Shown in pieces: positions 53,160-62,264 of a DNA stretch of 64,000 nt (position 1 is the first letter of the stretch; each line of letters starts with the position of its first letter). The translations under genes were made by a program, and so were the position numbers. Source of the stretch: a bacterium (GTDB lineage: Bacteria > Planctomycetota > Planctomycetia > Isosphaerales > Isosphaeraceae); NCBI GenBank assembly GCA_016125085.1, contig WGMM01000026.1:62001-126000 (forward strand). The letters run 5' to 3'. The notes beneath the pieces were generated by a model, which ran no database searches, had not been told where the DNA came from, and was given only the letters and a program-made list of their open reading frames with translations.

Positions 53160-54287
53160 ATGTCGTTCGTAAACGTCTGCCCGCGATATCTTTCGACAAC
53201 CCGGCCCCTGCCTCGAATACGGCGAGGATTCACGCTGATCGAACTGCTGGTCGTCATCGCGATCATCGCGGTGCTGATCTCGCTGCTGCTTCCTGCCGTG
53301 CAATCCGCACGTGAGGCCGCAAGACGCATCCAGTGCGTCAACAATCTCAAACAGATTGGCCTGGCGATCCATAACTATCACGACACCGTCGGCGTCCTTC
53401 CGCCAGCCTACCAGGGCGGTGCCGTGTCGCTCTACATGAACTTCACCGGCTTCGCCTTCCTGCTGCCGTATCTGGAACAGACAGCGGCCCAGAATTCGAT
53501 GAACTTCGACCTGAACATGGACGGCAATCCGCCGTATTACGGCTGGGCCATGCCAGGCAACACCACGGCCTTCGGCATGCAGTTTTCCGTGTTCCTGTGT
53601 CCGTCGAACCGGCCGAAGACCGAAGTCAGCGCGTCGTTTTCGTTCGGCGCGATCCATTGGGAAGTCGCCCGCCCCGCCGTCACCGACTATCTCTTCAATG
53701 GCGGCGCGAACCGTTATGCGGCCAAAGGTTACGGCGACCAGAACCTGGCCGGCCCGTTCGGTATCGACACCGCCACGAGTATCGGTCAGGTCACCGACGG
53801 AACCAGCAACACGATCGCCATGGGCGAATCGGCCGGAGGCAACGCGGCCAACAAGTTCCGGTCTCTCGGCACAGGTACGTCGCGAGTTTGCGTGCCCCTG
53901 GCCACGCCGCTGAGCTACGCCCCTTCGGCCACGGTGCATCACGACAACATCATGTTCATGGCTTACGGCCGTGCACGCAACTGGGGCACCGACAAGCGCG
54001 TGATCGGCGGCGTCCTGGCCCGGTCCGTCGACGCCACCGGTTACCCCTATCGCCTGAACGACTGCGTTTCGGACACCTGGGCCGACCTGTTCATCCCCGC
54101 CCCCGGGCTGCCCTCGCCTGCCGCCGGCCAGACTTTTCCGAACTTCCGATCGACTCACCCCGGCATCGTCAACACCGTTTTTCTCGATGGCTCGGTGCGT
54201 GCTCTCAAGGAAACGATCGGCGACGCACCCCTGACCGGACTCTCCACGATCCGGGGCGGCGAAGTGCTCTCCGCCGATTCCTACTGA
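53160..54287 (+). CDS. DUF1559 pseudopilin-like protein, second copy
   Basis: The 375-residue product has the same pilin-like start as the copy at 50433 (RGFTLIELLVVIAIIAVLIS, then PAVQSAREAARR), preceded by a ~20-residue basic leader. The family pattern is complete: NNLKQIGLAIHNYHDT, QVTDGTSNTIAMGES, and FRSTHPGIVNTVFLDGSVRA at the C-terminus. The ATG at 53160 has GGAGA seven bases upstream. It leads a plus-strand set of three genes: DUF1559, small lipoprotein and DUF4198/Kelch protein. The Fur-like box upstream suggests metal control. Confidence 0.88.
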   Translation: MSFVNVCPRYLSTTRPLPRIRRGFTLIELLVVIAIIAVLISLLLPAVQSAREAARRIQCVNNLKQIGLAIHNYHDTVGVLPPAYQGGAVSLYMNFTGFAFLLPYLEQTAAQNSMNFDLNMDGNPPYYGWAMPGNTTAFGMQFSVFLCPSNRPKTEVSASFSFGAIHWEVARPAVTDYLFNGGANRYAAKGYGDQNLAGPFGIDTATSIGQVTDGTSNTIAMGESAGGNAANKFRSLGTGTSRVCVPLATPLSYAPSATVHHDNIMFMAYGRARNWGTDKRVIGGVLARSVDATGYPYRLNDCVSDTWADLFIPAPGLPSPAAGQTFPNFRSTHPGIVNTVFLDGSVRALKETIGDAPLTGLSTIRGGEVLSADSY

Positions 54288-54311
54288 CCGGCCTAATGAG
54301 GACATCCACGC

Positions 54312-54533
54312 ATGCACCATAAACGCGTGTTCTTCTGGACGACGGCCGCTCTCGTAGCCCTTTCTTCGCCTGGCTGCGGCACATCGGAACAGACGATGGC
54401 CGTATCGAAACTCGCATCCCCCGATTCGCCAGAATTCCACAAAGCCCAGGAAGATGCGAATCGCACCCTCCAGCGGCAGGAGCAGGACGAAGCCCGCCTG
54501 CGCAAGCGACGCAAACTGCCGCAGGACGAATGA
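54312..54533 (+). CDS. Small lipoprotein
   Basis: The 73-residue product has a lipoprotein signal ending LSSPGC (Cys at about 22) and a short, highly charged helical tail (EDANRTLQRQEQDEARLRKR). It starts 24 bases after the DUF1559 stop. No family was recognised; such small lipoproteins often sit behind DUF1559 genes. Confidence 0.75.
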   Translation: MHHKRVFFWTTAALVALSSPGCGTSEQTMAVSKLASPDSPEFHKAQEDANRTLQRQEQDEARLRKRRKLPQDE

Positions 54534-54554
54534 AACCCGCAGATCATCCTGTCA

Positions 54555-54581
54555 AACTGAGACTGAATCCGAGTCTCAGTT
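54555..54581. promoter_or_regulatory. Palindrome upstream of the DUF4198/Kelch gene
   Basis: The perfect 10-7-10 inverted repeat AACTGAGACT/AGTCTCAGTT shares TGAGACT with the Fur-like box at 52997. It lies 22 bases past the lipoprotein stop and 53 before the next start. No T-run follows, so an operator is favoured over a terminator, but neither is proven. Confidence 0.5.
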
Positions 54582-54634
54582 CGTTCGAGCTTCCAACATC
54601 ACAAAACCCCCGACTCACATTGGAGCTACCGAAG

Positions 54635-56311
54635 ATGTCGTATTTCGCCGGATCGGCCCGCCGTTGGGCCGCTGCATTCCTGTCCGCCTTCCTGATCAGC
54701 TCAGCCGCATCGCCCGCCCGGGCCCACTTCCTCTGGATCGTGGTCGAGCCGGACGCATCCGCCAATTCGCCCCTGGTGCATCAGGCCCATGTGTTCCTCT
54801 CGGAAACGCCGGTGCCTGAAAGCGAAAAGATGCTGAAATTCGTCAACGGAGTACAAGTCAAAACGCCGCAAGGGGCCGTCTTCCCGCTGACCACGGGCAG
54901 TGAAAGCCGTGAAGGCACCTGGCTGGGTGCCCTGCCCGCCACGCTCGATGCCGAACGCGACATGGGCGTGATGACCAGAGGCGACAAATCGTTCCAGCTC
55001 GCCTACACAGCCCGAATGCAGGCCGCCCCCGCGAAAGCCGACGATGCCGAAAAGCTCAAGGGGCTGCGAGTGCGCCTGATCGAACGCACGGGCAGTGAGC
55101 CGGCGTTGCAGGTCGTCAATGACGGCAAACCCGTCGCGGACGCTCGCGTGCGTGTCTATCCCGATACCGGCGATCATTTCGAAGTGAAGACGGATTCAGC
55201 CGGTATCGTGCAACTCACCGACAAAGCTCACAGGAAATCGCTGGCCGATGGGCACCTTGCCGTCTTCGCCACCTGGACCGACCCGACTCCGGGCAAATCG
55301 GGTGAAAAGCCCTACTCGGAAACCCGTCATTACGCCACCTGGACAGCCTCTCCCGGAATCGGCAAATCAAATGCAACCGCCGGGATGCCTTCAGTCATCG
55401 GCCACATGCCCTCACCGGCCGTAAACGCCTTCGGCGGAGCCGTTCTGGGCGACTGGCTTTACGTCTATTCCGGCCACATCGGCAAAACGCACAAATACGA
55501 CACCGGCACGACGACCAGGACATTCCGAAGATTCAATCTCAAGGATCGCAAAACCTGGGAAGATCTGCCGATCGAGCGTGATCTGCAGGGTGTCGCGCTG
55601 GTGTCCGACGGCAAATACCTGTATCGCACGGGCGGCATGTACGCTTCGAACCCCCGTGGCGAAACCGCCGTGCTGCACAGCGTGGCCGAATGCGAGCGCT
55701 TCGACCCGGAAACGAAAACCTGGACGAAGCTGCCCGACATGCCCGAGCCTCGATCGACGCACGACGCTTATGTGATCGGCCGGACGATGTTCGTCGCCGG
55801 CGGCTGGAATCTCGTGGGATCGACGGACGAAAGCGACTTCCACACGCACATGATTTCGTTGAATCTGGATGCCCCGGAAAAAGGCTGGAGCAAGGTGGAA
55901 CAGCCTTTCGAACGCCGGGCGCTTTCCGTGGCCGAATCGGGCGGCAAGCTGTACGTTCTGGGCGGGCTGATGAGCGACAGCGGCGTTTCGCGCCAGGTCG
56001 ACATTTACGACCCGGCCAGCGGGCAATGGTCAAAAGGCCCGGAATTGCCAGCCGGAACGAAGGCCGAAGGCTTCGGCACCGCGGCATTCACCGTAAACGG
56101 CCGATTGTATTACAACGGCGTAACCGGCCCGATCTATCGCCTTTCGAAAGATGGCCTCAATTGGGAAGCCGTCGGCCAGTGGCACATCCCGCGCATCACG
56201 CACAGGATTCTGCCGGGCCTTGACGGCGACCTGCTGGCCGTCGGCGGTAACGTCGGCCGCGAGCAGACGCGCGTGATCGAATCGCTGCCGGTGCGGGTTT
56301 TGAAGGATTGA
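54635..56311 (+). CDS. Exported DUF4198-like / Kelch-repeat fusion protein
   Basis: The 558-residue product has a signal peptide (AAAFLSAFLISSAASPARA). The following ~230 residues start HFLWIVVEPDASAN and resemble DUF4198-type proteins, including DARVRVYPDTGDHFEVKTDS. The C-terminal ~310 residues form Kelch-like beta-propeller blades, for example GDWLYVYSGHIGKTHKYDTG, YLYRTGGMYASNPRGETAV and MFVAGGWNLVGSTDESDFHT. DUF4198 proteins are often tied to metal uptake. The palindrome upstream resembles the one by hemP. The family reading is good for both halves; function is not known. Confidence 0.8.
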   Translation: MSYFAGSARRWAAAFLSAFLISSAASPARAHFLWIVVEPDASANSPLVHQAHVFLSETPVPESEKMLKFVNGVQVKTPQGAVFPLTTGSESREGTWLGALPATLDAERDMGVMTRGDKSFQLAYTARMQAAPAKADDAEKLKGLRVRLIERTGSEPALQVVNDGKPVADARVRVYPDTGDHFEVKTDSAGIVQLTDKAHRKSLADGHLAVFATWTDPTPGKSGEKPYSETRHYATWTASPGIGKSNATAGMPSVIGHMPSPAVNAFGGAVLGDWLYVYSGHIGKTHKYDTGTTTRTFRRFNLKDRKTWEDLPIERDLQGVALVSDGKYLYRTGGMYASNPRGETAVLHSVAECERFDPETKTWTKLPDMPEPRSTHDAYVIGRTMFVAGGWNLVGSTDESDFHTHMISLNLDAPEKGWSKVEQPFERRALSVAESGGKLYVLGGLMSDSGVSRQVDIYDPASGQWSKGPELPAGTKAEGFGTAAFTVNGRLYYNGVTGPIYRLSKDGLNWEAVGQWHIPRITHRILPGLDGDLLAVGGNVGREQTRVIESLPVRVLKD

Positions 56312-56321
56312 ATTCCGATCG

Positions 56322-56410
56322 CCCCCACGAGCTCCAGCTCGGGGGTATTCTCCGACGGAGATCGATGTTCGAAACGAGTCATCCCGAAATCCCCGAGCTG
56401 GAGCTCGGGG
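56322..56410. repeat. Two related GC-rich hairpins between convergent genes
   Basis: CCCCCACGAGCT/AGCTCGGGGG (56322-56345) and CCCCGAGCT-GG-AGCTCGGGG (56391-56410) share the core GAGCT-AGCTCGGGG. They lie between the convergent DUF4198/Kelch and SCO genes and may act as bidirectional terminators or be copies of a repeat element. Confidence 0.7.
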
Positions 56411-56541
56411 GGCCCGGGAGTTTCATTTTCGACCAGGTCACGTTAGTTGTGATGATCGAATGTCCGACCTGAAGTGCTTCGCTCACATAGCCGGCGTCTT
56501 CGAAATCAGACCGTCAACTTCGCCTGATTCCCGACTGATCT

Positions 56542-57558
56542 TCACTCTGCCTTCGCCGCTGTCGTTTTCACGATCGTGGCCACCATTTCGTCGATCGTCC
56601 ATTCACCGCCGGCCTTGCCGACGTCCAGTCGGGCGATCGTACCGTCGGGCGCGATCACGGCCGTGCACAGGTTGTGCATGATTTCCTTTTCGCCGGGCCC
56701 GTAGATCAAACCGAGCTGTGGGCCGAATTTGCCAAGCTCTTCGTGCGAGGCGACCGAATAGGTCCACAGAGGCGGCTTCGCTCCGCGCGCTTTAGCATGG
56801 CTGGTCAGCACCTCAGGCGTATCATGTTCCGGGTCGAAGCTGATCGAAAGCAGCCGCACCTTGTCCTCGCGCGGGGTGTTCCGCAGCCGGGCGGCCAGTT
56901 CGCCGAACTTGCGGTCCATCAGCGGGCAGAAAGTCGGCACCGGGCAGCGGGTGTAGACGAAAGTCAGCACGAGCGTTTTGCCCCGATAGTCACTGATTTT
57001 GGCCGATTTGCCGTCCTGCAGCGTCACGGTCATGTCCGGAGCCAGTTCTCCGGGCGAAAGCACCACGGGCTTGGCCTTCACCTCGACCTTGCCGTCCGGG
57101 CCGATGGAAATCGCCGCCGGCGGGGCGGGGTTGGTGATGACGACGTCCTTGAGCAGCATGTCGTCGGGCTTCACCACGAGGCTGCCCTCGATCTCGTCGC
57201 CCACGAACAGCTCGCCCAGCACTTCCTGCCCCTTCAGGTCGAAGGGCATCGTCATGGCTTTCATGAAGCCGGGGATTTCCTCGTGGCGGACCATCACCTC
57301 GCCGGTGTCCTTGTCGATCTCACGCACGATGCCCTTGAGCTTGTAAGTCTTTTCGCCTGGCTTTTCCTGCTTGCCCGCTTCGGCCTTCTCGGCCGATGCA
57401 GGAACGGCAGAAGCAGTCGATTCGCCCGCATTCGCCGGAGCCGCCACAGGAGGAGCCACTGGAGGCGGCGCGACGGTCTTCGAGACCTTCAATACGCCGA
57501 AATTCAATGCTGCGGCGATGGCCGCAATGACGACTAACGGGACCGTATAGCGCGACAT
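56542..57558 (-). CDS. SCO1/SenC-family copper protein with CusF-like domain
   Basis: The 338-residue product has an N-terminal membrane anchor (VPLVVIAAIAAALNFGVL), a Pro/Ala-rich linker, and a CusF-type copper-binding domain with VRHEEIPGFMKAMTMPFDLK (about 90-110). A thioredoxin-like SCO domain (about 180-335) follows, with the metal-site cysteines in TRCPVPTFCPLMDRKF (spacing CX5C) and the His in MHNLCTAVIAPDG. SCO proteins deliver copper to cytochrome oxidase. The start codon overlaps the stop of the creatininase gene by one base. Confidence 0.9.
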   Translation of the reverse strand: MSRYTVPLVVIAAIAAALNFGVLKVSKTVAPPPVAPPVAAPANAGESTASAVPASAEKAEAGKQEKPGEKTYKLKGIVREIDKDTGEVMVRHEEIPGFMKAMTMPFDLKGQEVLGELFVGDEIEGSLVVKPDDMLLKDVVITNPAPPAAISIGPDGKVEVKAKPVVLSPGELAPDMTVTLQDGKSAKISDYRGKTLVLTFVYTRCPVPTFCPLMDRKFGELAARLRNTPREDKVRLLSISFDPEHDTPEVLTSHAKARGAKPPLWTYSVASHEELGKFGPQLGLIYGPGEKEIMHNLCTAVIAPDGTIARLDVGKAGGEWTIDEMVATIVKTTAAKAE

Positions 57559-58346
57559 CAGTGAGACTCCATCGGAAAGTCGGCATCCACATCAGCCGCG
57601 GCCAGTTCGACGAGGAACGACGAGAACCGGTCGACGAACACGTCCGCCAGCTTCCGCCCTTTTTCCGCCGTCGCCTGGCTCGGGTTGCCTGCCCCGGTGT
57701 TCGTCGTCAGCACGTGCCAGGGGCGGGAATATTCCACCCAGCCTTTTTTGAGCGTCTCCAGCCGCGCCGGCCTCATCGATCCGGCGTCGGCTTCGGCCAT
57801 TTGCACCAGGTCGGGCCGAAGGTGCAGCATCATCGACGTTTCCAGCTCGTCGGCATGGTCGCCGTCGAGATCGTCAAGAACATCTTTGCGGATGTCGGCG
57901 ATCATACGGAACCAGTGGCAGATGAACAGGTGCACGTCAGCCTTGCCGTACCACTCGCGCAGGACCCACTTGAGTTCGTTGCCGCCGTGGCCGTTGAGGA
58001 GCACAAGCTTTTTCACGCCATGCTGTTCCAGCGATTCGACGATATCGCCGATCATCCGCCCCAGGGTCGAAGGGTTCACGTTGATCGTGAGCGGAAACCG
58101 CATCAGGTTCGTCTCGGTGCCGAACGGAATCGCCGGCAGCATCCAGACCGAAGCCCCTTTCGCGACGGCATCCGCACAGGCACGTTCGGCCAGAGCCGTT
58201 ACCTGATAGGTGTCCGTGCCGTAAGGCAGGTGCAGGTTATGGGGCTCGGTGGCGCCCAGCGGCAGCACGGCCACCTGGGGCTTGGGGGCGTCCAGAACGT
58301 GCTTGTAGGTGCTTGCGGCCAGGTCGAACGGTTTGGGGCTGCTCAT
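57558..58346 (-). CDS. Creatininase-family metal-dependent amidohydrolase
   Basis: The 262-residue product has the metal-site pattern of creatininase/MftE-like enzymes: LPLGATEPHNLHLPYGTDT, NGHGGNELKWVLREW and DHADELETSMMLHLRPDLV. It likely cleaves a cyclic or linear amide; the substrate is unknown. The ATG at 58346 is chosen on family length, although it lacks a clear ribosome binding site; a TTG 48 bases upstream is in frame. Its stop overlaps the SCO start, so the two are co-transcribed. Confidence 0.82.
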   Translation of the reverse strand: MSSPKPFDLAASTYKHVLDAPKPQVAVLPLGATEPHNLHLPYGTDTYQVTALAERACADAVAKGASVWMLPAIPFGTETNLMRFPLTINVNPSTLGRMIGDIVESLEQHGVKKLVLLNGHGGNELKWVLREWYGKADVHLFICHWFRMIADIRKDVLDDLDGDHADELETSMMLHLRPDLVQMAEADAGSMRPARLETLKKGWVEYSRPWHVLTTNTGAGNPSQATAEKGRKLADVFVDRFSSFLVELAAADVDADFPMESH

Positions 58347-58554
58347 CGGGGAGGGGCTCGGCGGCAGGTGCTTCGGCAAAACATCACTACCCAATCGTGC
58401 CGATCAGGCAGTAAACTTGGCTTCAATCTTCAAGATACAAATTCGGGGGCCCGCTTCACAAGCGCGGCGAACGTCGCCGTGTCGTCAAGACAGGATCCCC
58501 CGGGCCGATTCGCCAGCATCGGCAAAACGATTCAAGGAAGGCAGAAATTCGCAC

Positions 58555-59784
58555 ATGCGCAGCACCGAAGCCGTCGCCTACTATTTCGACCACGCCGCCG
58601 AAGCATTGGGGCTTTCCGCCAACCTGCGCAAGCTGCTGCTGACGCCTGAACGGAGCATCAAGGTCGAAGTCTCCATCCCGCTCGACGACGGCCAGATCGG
58701 CAACTTCGTCGGCTATCGCGTGCAGCACGACAGCTCGCGCGGGCCCTTCAAGGGCGGCCTGCGCTATCACCACGACGTCGACACCGACGAAGTCGCCGCC
58801 CTGGCCAGCCTGATGACCTGGAAAACGGCCGTGGTCGACGTTCCCTACGGTGGCGGCAAGGGCGGCATTCAGTGCGACCCGAAAGCCCTCAGCCGTAACG
58901 AGCTGGAACGCCTGACCCGCAAGTTCGTGCAGCGCATCCACGACTTCATCGGCCCCAAGATCGACATCCCCGCCCCCGACATGGGCACCGACGGCCAGGT
59001 GATGGCCTGGATCGCCAACGAATACGCCAAGTTCCACGGCTTCGAACCGGGCGTCGTGACCGGCAAGCCGGTCGACCTGCACGGGATCGTCGGCCGCGAG
59101 GAAGCCACCGGCCGTGGCGTGGCCCGGATGGTGCACGAAGTTTACAAGCGAGAGAACAAATCGCCCGTCGGGGCGACCGTCGCCGTGCAGGGTTTCGGCA
59201 ATGTCGGCAGCGCGGCCGCCCGGTTCCTGGCCGAAATGGGTGCGAAGGTCGTGGCCGTGAGCGACGTCACCGGCGGCCTTTACGACGAAAAAGGCCTGAA
59301 CCTGGCCGAAATTGCCGCCCATGTGAAGGCCCGCAAGCCGCTGGCGACTTTTGGCCAGGGCAAGCTGATCGACAATGAAGAGTTGTTGACGCTCCCCGTC
59401 GATATTCTTGTGCCGGCGGCTCTGGGCGACGTGATTCACGAGGAAGTCGCGAAGAAGATCAAGGCCCCACTGATCGTCGAAGGTGCGAACAACCCGACCT
59501 TCCCCGACGCTGACCGGATTCTGCACGAGCGTGGCATTCTCGTCGTGCCCGACATCCTGGCCAACGCCGGCGGCGTGATCGTCAGCTATTTCGAATGGGT
59601 CCAGAACCTGCAGAACTTCCGCTGGACGTTCGACCAGGTCGTGCGCGAGCAGGATTCGAAAATGTCGCAGGCCTTCGAACACGTACACAGCGTGGCCAAA
59701 TCGACGAACGTGTCGATGCGCTTCGCCGCCTTCCGCGTTGCGATCGAACGCGTCGCCCGCGCGACGGAGCTGGGCGGGTATTGA
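58555..59784 (+). CDS. gdhA: Glutamate dehydrogenase
   Basis: The 409-residue product is a Glu/Leu/Phe/Val dehydrogenase with HDSSRGPFKGGLRYH, the catalytic Lys in PYGGGKGGI, the dinucleotide-binding VAVQGFGNVGSAAARFL, and LANAGGVIVSYFEWVQN. It interconverts glutamate and 2-oxoglutarate with ammonia. The layout and length match archaeal and bacterial catabolic-type enzymes; specificity for NAD or NADP is not decided. The ATG at 58555 has AAGGAAGG upstream. A 16-base inverted repeat follows. Confidence 0.9.
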   Translation: MRSTEAVAYYFDHAAEALGLSANLRKLLLTPERSIKVEVSIPLDDGQIGNFVGYRVQHDSSRGPFKGGLRYHHDVDTDEVAALASLMTWKTAVVDVPYGGGKGGIQCDPKALSRNELERLTRKFVQRIHDFIGPKIDIPAPDMGTDGQVMAWIANEYAKFHGFEPGVVTGKPVDLHGIVGREEATGRGVARMVHEVYKRENKSPVGATVAVQGFGNVGSAAARFLAEMGAKVVAVSDVTGGLYDEKGLNLAEIAAHVKARKPLATFGQGKLIDNEELLTLPVDILVPAALGDVIHEEVAKKIKAPLIVEGANNPTFPDADRILHERGILVVPDILANAGGVIVSYFEWVQNLQNFRWTFDQVVREQDSKMSQAFEHVHSVAKSTNVSMRFAAFRVAIERVARATELGGY

Positions 59785-60113
59785 AAGCAAAGATGGCATT
59801 TCGAGCTCGTATTCATGAGCGTCACACCGCGACAGCTCATGAATACGAGCCGGAAGTGTGAGCAATGGGAGAGGTAGCAGATCAGGAATCGCAATTCGAA
59901 TGTAATTTCACGAATTGAGGCATACCCTCTTCATTCACCGACAAACTGTTTCTGCATCTTTCCCTCGAATTCAAATCCACAGATGATGGAATGACCGCCA
60001 CTGACGTGTCCGGCTCATTCGCTTCGCTCGAAATCACCAGAGCCATTGCCAGCTGATTTCGATTGAGCGGGCCTGCGGACAGGTTTCGTTTCCGAATTCT
60101 CGAGGTGCCGACC
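59785..60113. other. Intergenic region after gdhA
   Basis: Contains a 16-base inverted repeat at 59805-59850 (listed separately). The rest is less GC-rich than the flanks, and no gene was recognised. Confidence 0.45.
59805..59850. repeat. Perfect 16-base inverted repeat after gdhA
   Basis: GCTCGTATTCATGAGC at 59805-59820 is exactly complemented at 59835-59850, with a 14-base loop. No T-run follows, so it may be a terminator, an RNA stabiliser or a repeat element. Confidence 0.75.
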
Positions 60114-60648
60114 ATGCTTCGACCGAATCCCCGGGCATTCAGTCGGTTCGTGCCTGTGACAAAAATGCTCTCAGCGTCCTTGCGAATATCGCCCGCACTC
60201 ATGGTGTGTTCGATCATTTTCGGCACGCTTGCACAAACCCCACAGGCGGAATCGACGAAGATCTCGGCCCGGCTGGAAGCGACGGCCACGACCGATTGCA
60301 TCAAGGCGAAGTATTTCCTCAAAAACGAAGGTGCGGACCCCCATCGAGATCGTCTACGGCCACGGCGGAATGGTCCAGGACGTCGTCCCGGAGTTTTATA
60401 CGCAATTCCTGACGATTACCCCGAGCATCGTCAGACGTCCCGGCCGGCGATCGATGATGGCCGACATCCTGACGATCCCGCCCGGCGAAGAGGTGGAATA
60501 CGGAACGTACATCCTGACGAACCCCTTCACCCCGGGGCGTGGCATGTCCGACACCCGCAAGGAATACCTGGAAGGCCGATTCGTGTATCGGGAAGGAGCC
60601 ACGATCGGTCGGACGAAGATCGATGTGAAATCGAACCGGATTGAGTGA
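60114..60648 (+). pseudogene. Exported protein broken by a one-base frameshift
   Basis: Two frames together give one protein of about 177 residues. The first frame has a signal-like stretch (ISPALMVCSIIFGTLAQTPQA) and then ATATTDCIKAKYFLKNEG. The second continues TPIEIVYGHGGMVQDVVPEF and runs to SNRIE. The break is in the C5 run of GGACCCCCATC near 60340; a sixth C would restore NEGADPPIEIVYG. This makes either a homopolymer sequencing error or a recent mutation likely. No family was recognised. GAGG lies nine bases before the ATG. Confidence 0.75.
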
Positions 60649-60926
60649 AAGGTTCTGGCAAACTGATACAGAATTGGTAGCGAAACGGGATTGGCGATCA
60701 CTTGTTGTTAAAGCTTCGTTTCGATAAGATACTCTATGTAGTGGCATGATGCTTGTGGACAATCTACCCGGTTGAATCCATATACGTTTCAATGTCGCAG
60801 TCCTTCAAACAGTCATTCAGAATGGCCAATTCGTCGAAAGTCTCAATGCACTTAGCCATCCTTCGCATGACCATCTAAGTTGTCGACCGGACGATGGAGT
60901 CAGGTGTTTATCTGGGGTGATGTACT

Positions 60927-62264
60927 ATGGCAGCGAATGGTTATATATTCACTCGAACGCCTGAAGGCGAACCATATAGCAAAGACGAAAAGTACGCGCC
61001 GCGAGAACTGTTACAATTAATTTTCAACTCTACCAAAGAAAATGCAGATGGATCACGGCAACTATATTTTGACACAGAACACTATATCTCGCTGCTTACT
61101 TCAGCAATAATTATCAAAGAGCCTTCGACTGAACGAATATTAAACACCGATGATTCAGAATCCATAATTCGATCGGGCTTATATGAGGCAATCTCAAATC
61201 AAAAAGGCAAGCTCTTCAATTACGAGGCACTCAGAGCATCCTTACACAAAAAAGCGAAAGAGTTTTTCTCAAGACCGCAAACACCCTACTCTGTCATAAC
61301 TTCAATTGCGGTTACTAACTTCAAAAAGCCTCGCATCAATACCAGCGACTACACCCTGAGATTTGGGGATTCAAAACAAGTCAACGCCATGTTCAAGACG
61401 ATCGATGACTCCAATCACCATTTATCTGATTATATAGGCAAGCACCAGAGCTGCAAGTTCACACCGCTAACAATCGACACTTCTGGAAGAACCAAATCGG
61501 AAGCATTCCATCTAGCAATGCAATCGGCAGATTTGATCCGGGCGATCTGGACAACCTTTTCAACCAAGGGCTCTTGGAAGTACAACTTTGGCCACCCATC
61601 CATTGATCCAATTACAATAATGCCTTATGGGCCAGCGTTTTTCATATACAATAAATCGAAAAGACGGATGTCGAGTATATTCTGGGTAAACCGAAGCCAC
61701 CCAATCAACCCAAAGTTCAATCAGTTTGATGGCAAGAAACAATGGCCCAATATCGAATCTATCAGACTAAAGGCGATGAGGTCGATCAATAAACAACCAT
61801 ATAAAGACAAGCTGAAACAAATCCTGGTTCGTTACATAAACGCCCTCGATAGCCTCGACCACTCAACTTCTTTCCTTCACTTATGGAGCATCCTTGAAGC
61901 AATAACGATACCAAATACAATGCAGTATGACAAGCTAATCGATCGGGCGTCGCGCCCATTCAACCGCAACAGTCGCCCAATCGCAAAAGAGATACTAAAG
62001 TTAATCCGAACGGAGAGAAACAATCTAACTCATGATGCAGAACTAAAATCCGATGCGACTCATCTAACCTACCATCTCAAACGCGTCATCGATCACCACA
62101 TCCAATCACTTATATTCAACAGCCTAAATGTCGACTCGATTAACGAATACGCGGAAATTCTGGATCTTTCAACTGATACCAATATTTTGCAGAAGAAACG
62201 TCGAATGATTCAAACCATGCTAAAGCGCGAATCTCTGCATAGCTCAACTAAACCACAACCTTGA
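60927..62264 (+). CDS. AT-rich orphan gene with HEPN-type RX4H motif
   Basis: The 445-residue product differs from all its neighbours in base and codon use: it is AT-rich and rich in Asn, Ile, Lys and Ser. The C-terminal third (about 300-400) is helical and contains FLHLWSILEAITI, then ILKLIRTERNNLTHDAELKS. RNNLTH (Arg364-His369) fits the RX4-6H motif, with polar residues after the Arg, of HEPN RNases. No clear domain was recognised in the N-terminal 300 residues. Many HEPN proteins act in phage defence by cleaving RNA. No toxin/antitoxin partner or phage gene is visible beside it. Recent horizontal acquisition is likely. Confidence 0.75.
   Translation: MAANGYIFTRTPEGEPYSKDEKYAPRELLQLIFNSTKENADGSRQLYFDTEHYISLLTSAIIIKEPSTERILNTDDSESIIRSGLYEAISNQKGKLFNYEALRASLHKKAKEFFSRPQTPYSVITSIAVTNFKKPRINTSDYTLRFGDSKQVNAMFKTIDDSNHHLSDYIGKHQSCKFTPLTIDTSGRTKSEAFHLAMQSADLIRAIWTTFSTKGSWKYNFGHPSIDPITIMPYGPAFFIYNKSKRRMSSIFWVNRSHPINPKFNQFDGKKQWPNIESIRLKAMRSINKQPYKDKLKQILVRYINALDSLDHSTSFLHLWSILEAITIPNTMQYDKLIDRASRPFNRNSRPIAKEILKLIRTERNNLTHDAELKSDATHLTYHLKRVIDHHIQSLIFNSLNVDSINEYAEILDLSTDTNILQKKRRMIQTMLKRESLHSSTKPQP

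Noticed and set aside
53028-54440. A 470-codon minus-strand frame opposite the second DUF1559 gene
   Set aside because: The plus-strand DUF1559 protein is unmistakable; the antisense translation is low-complexity.
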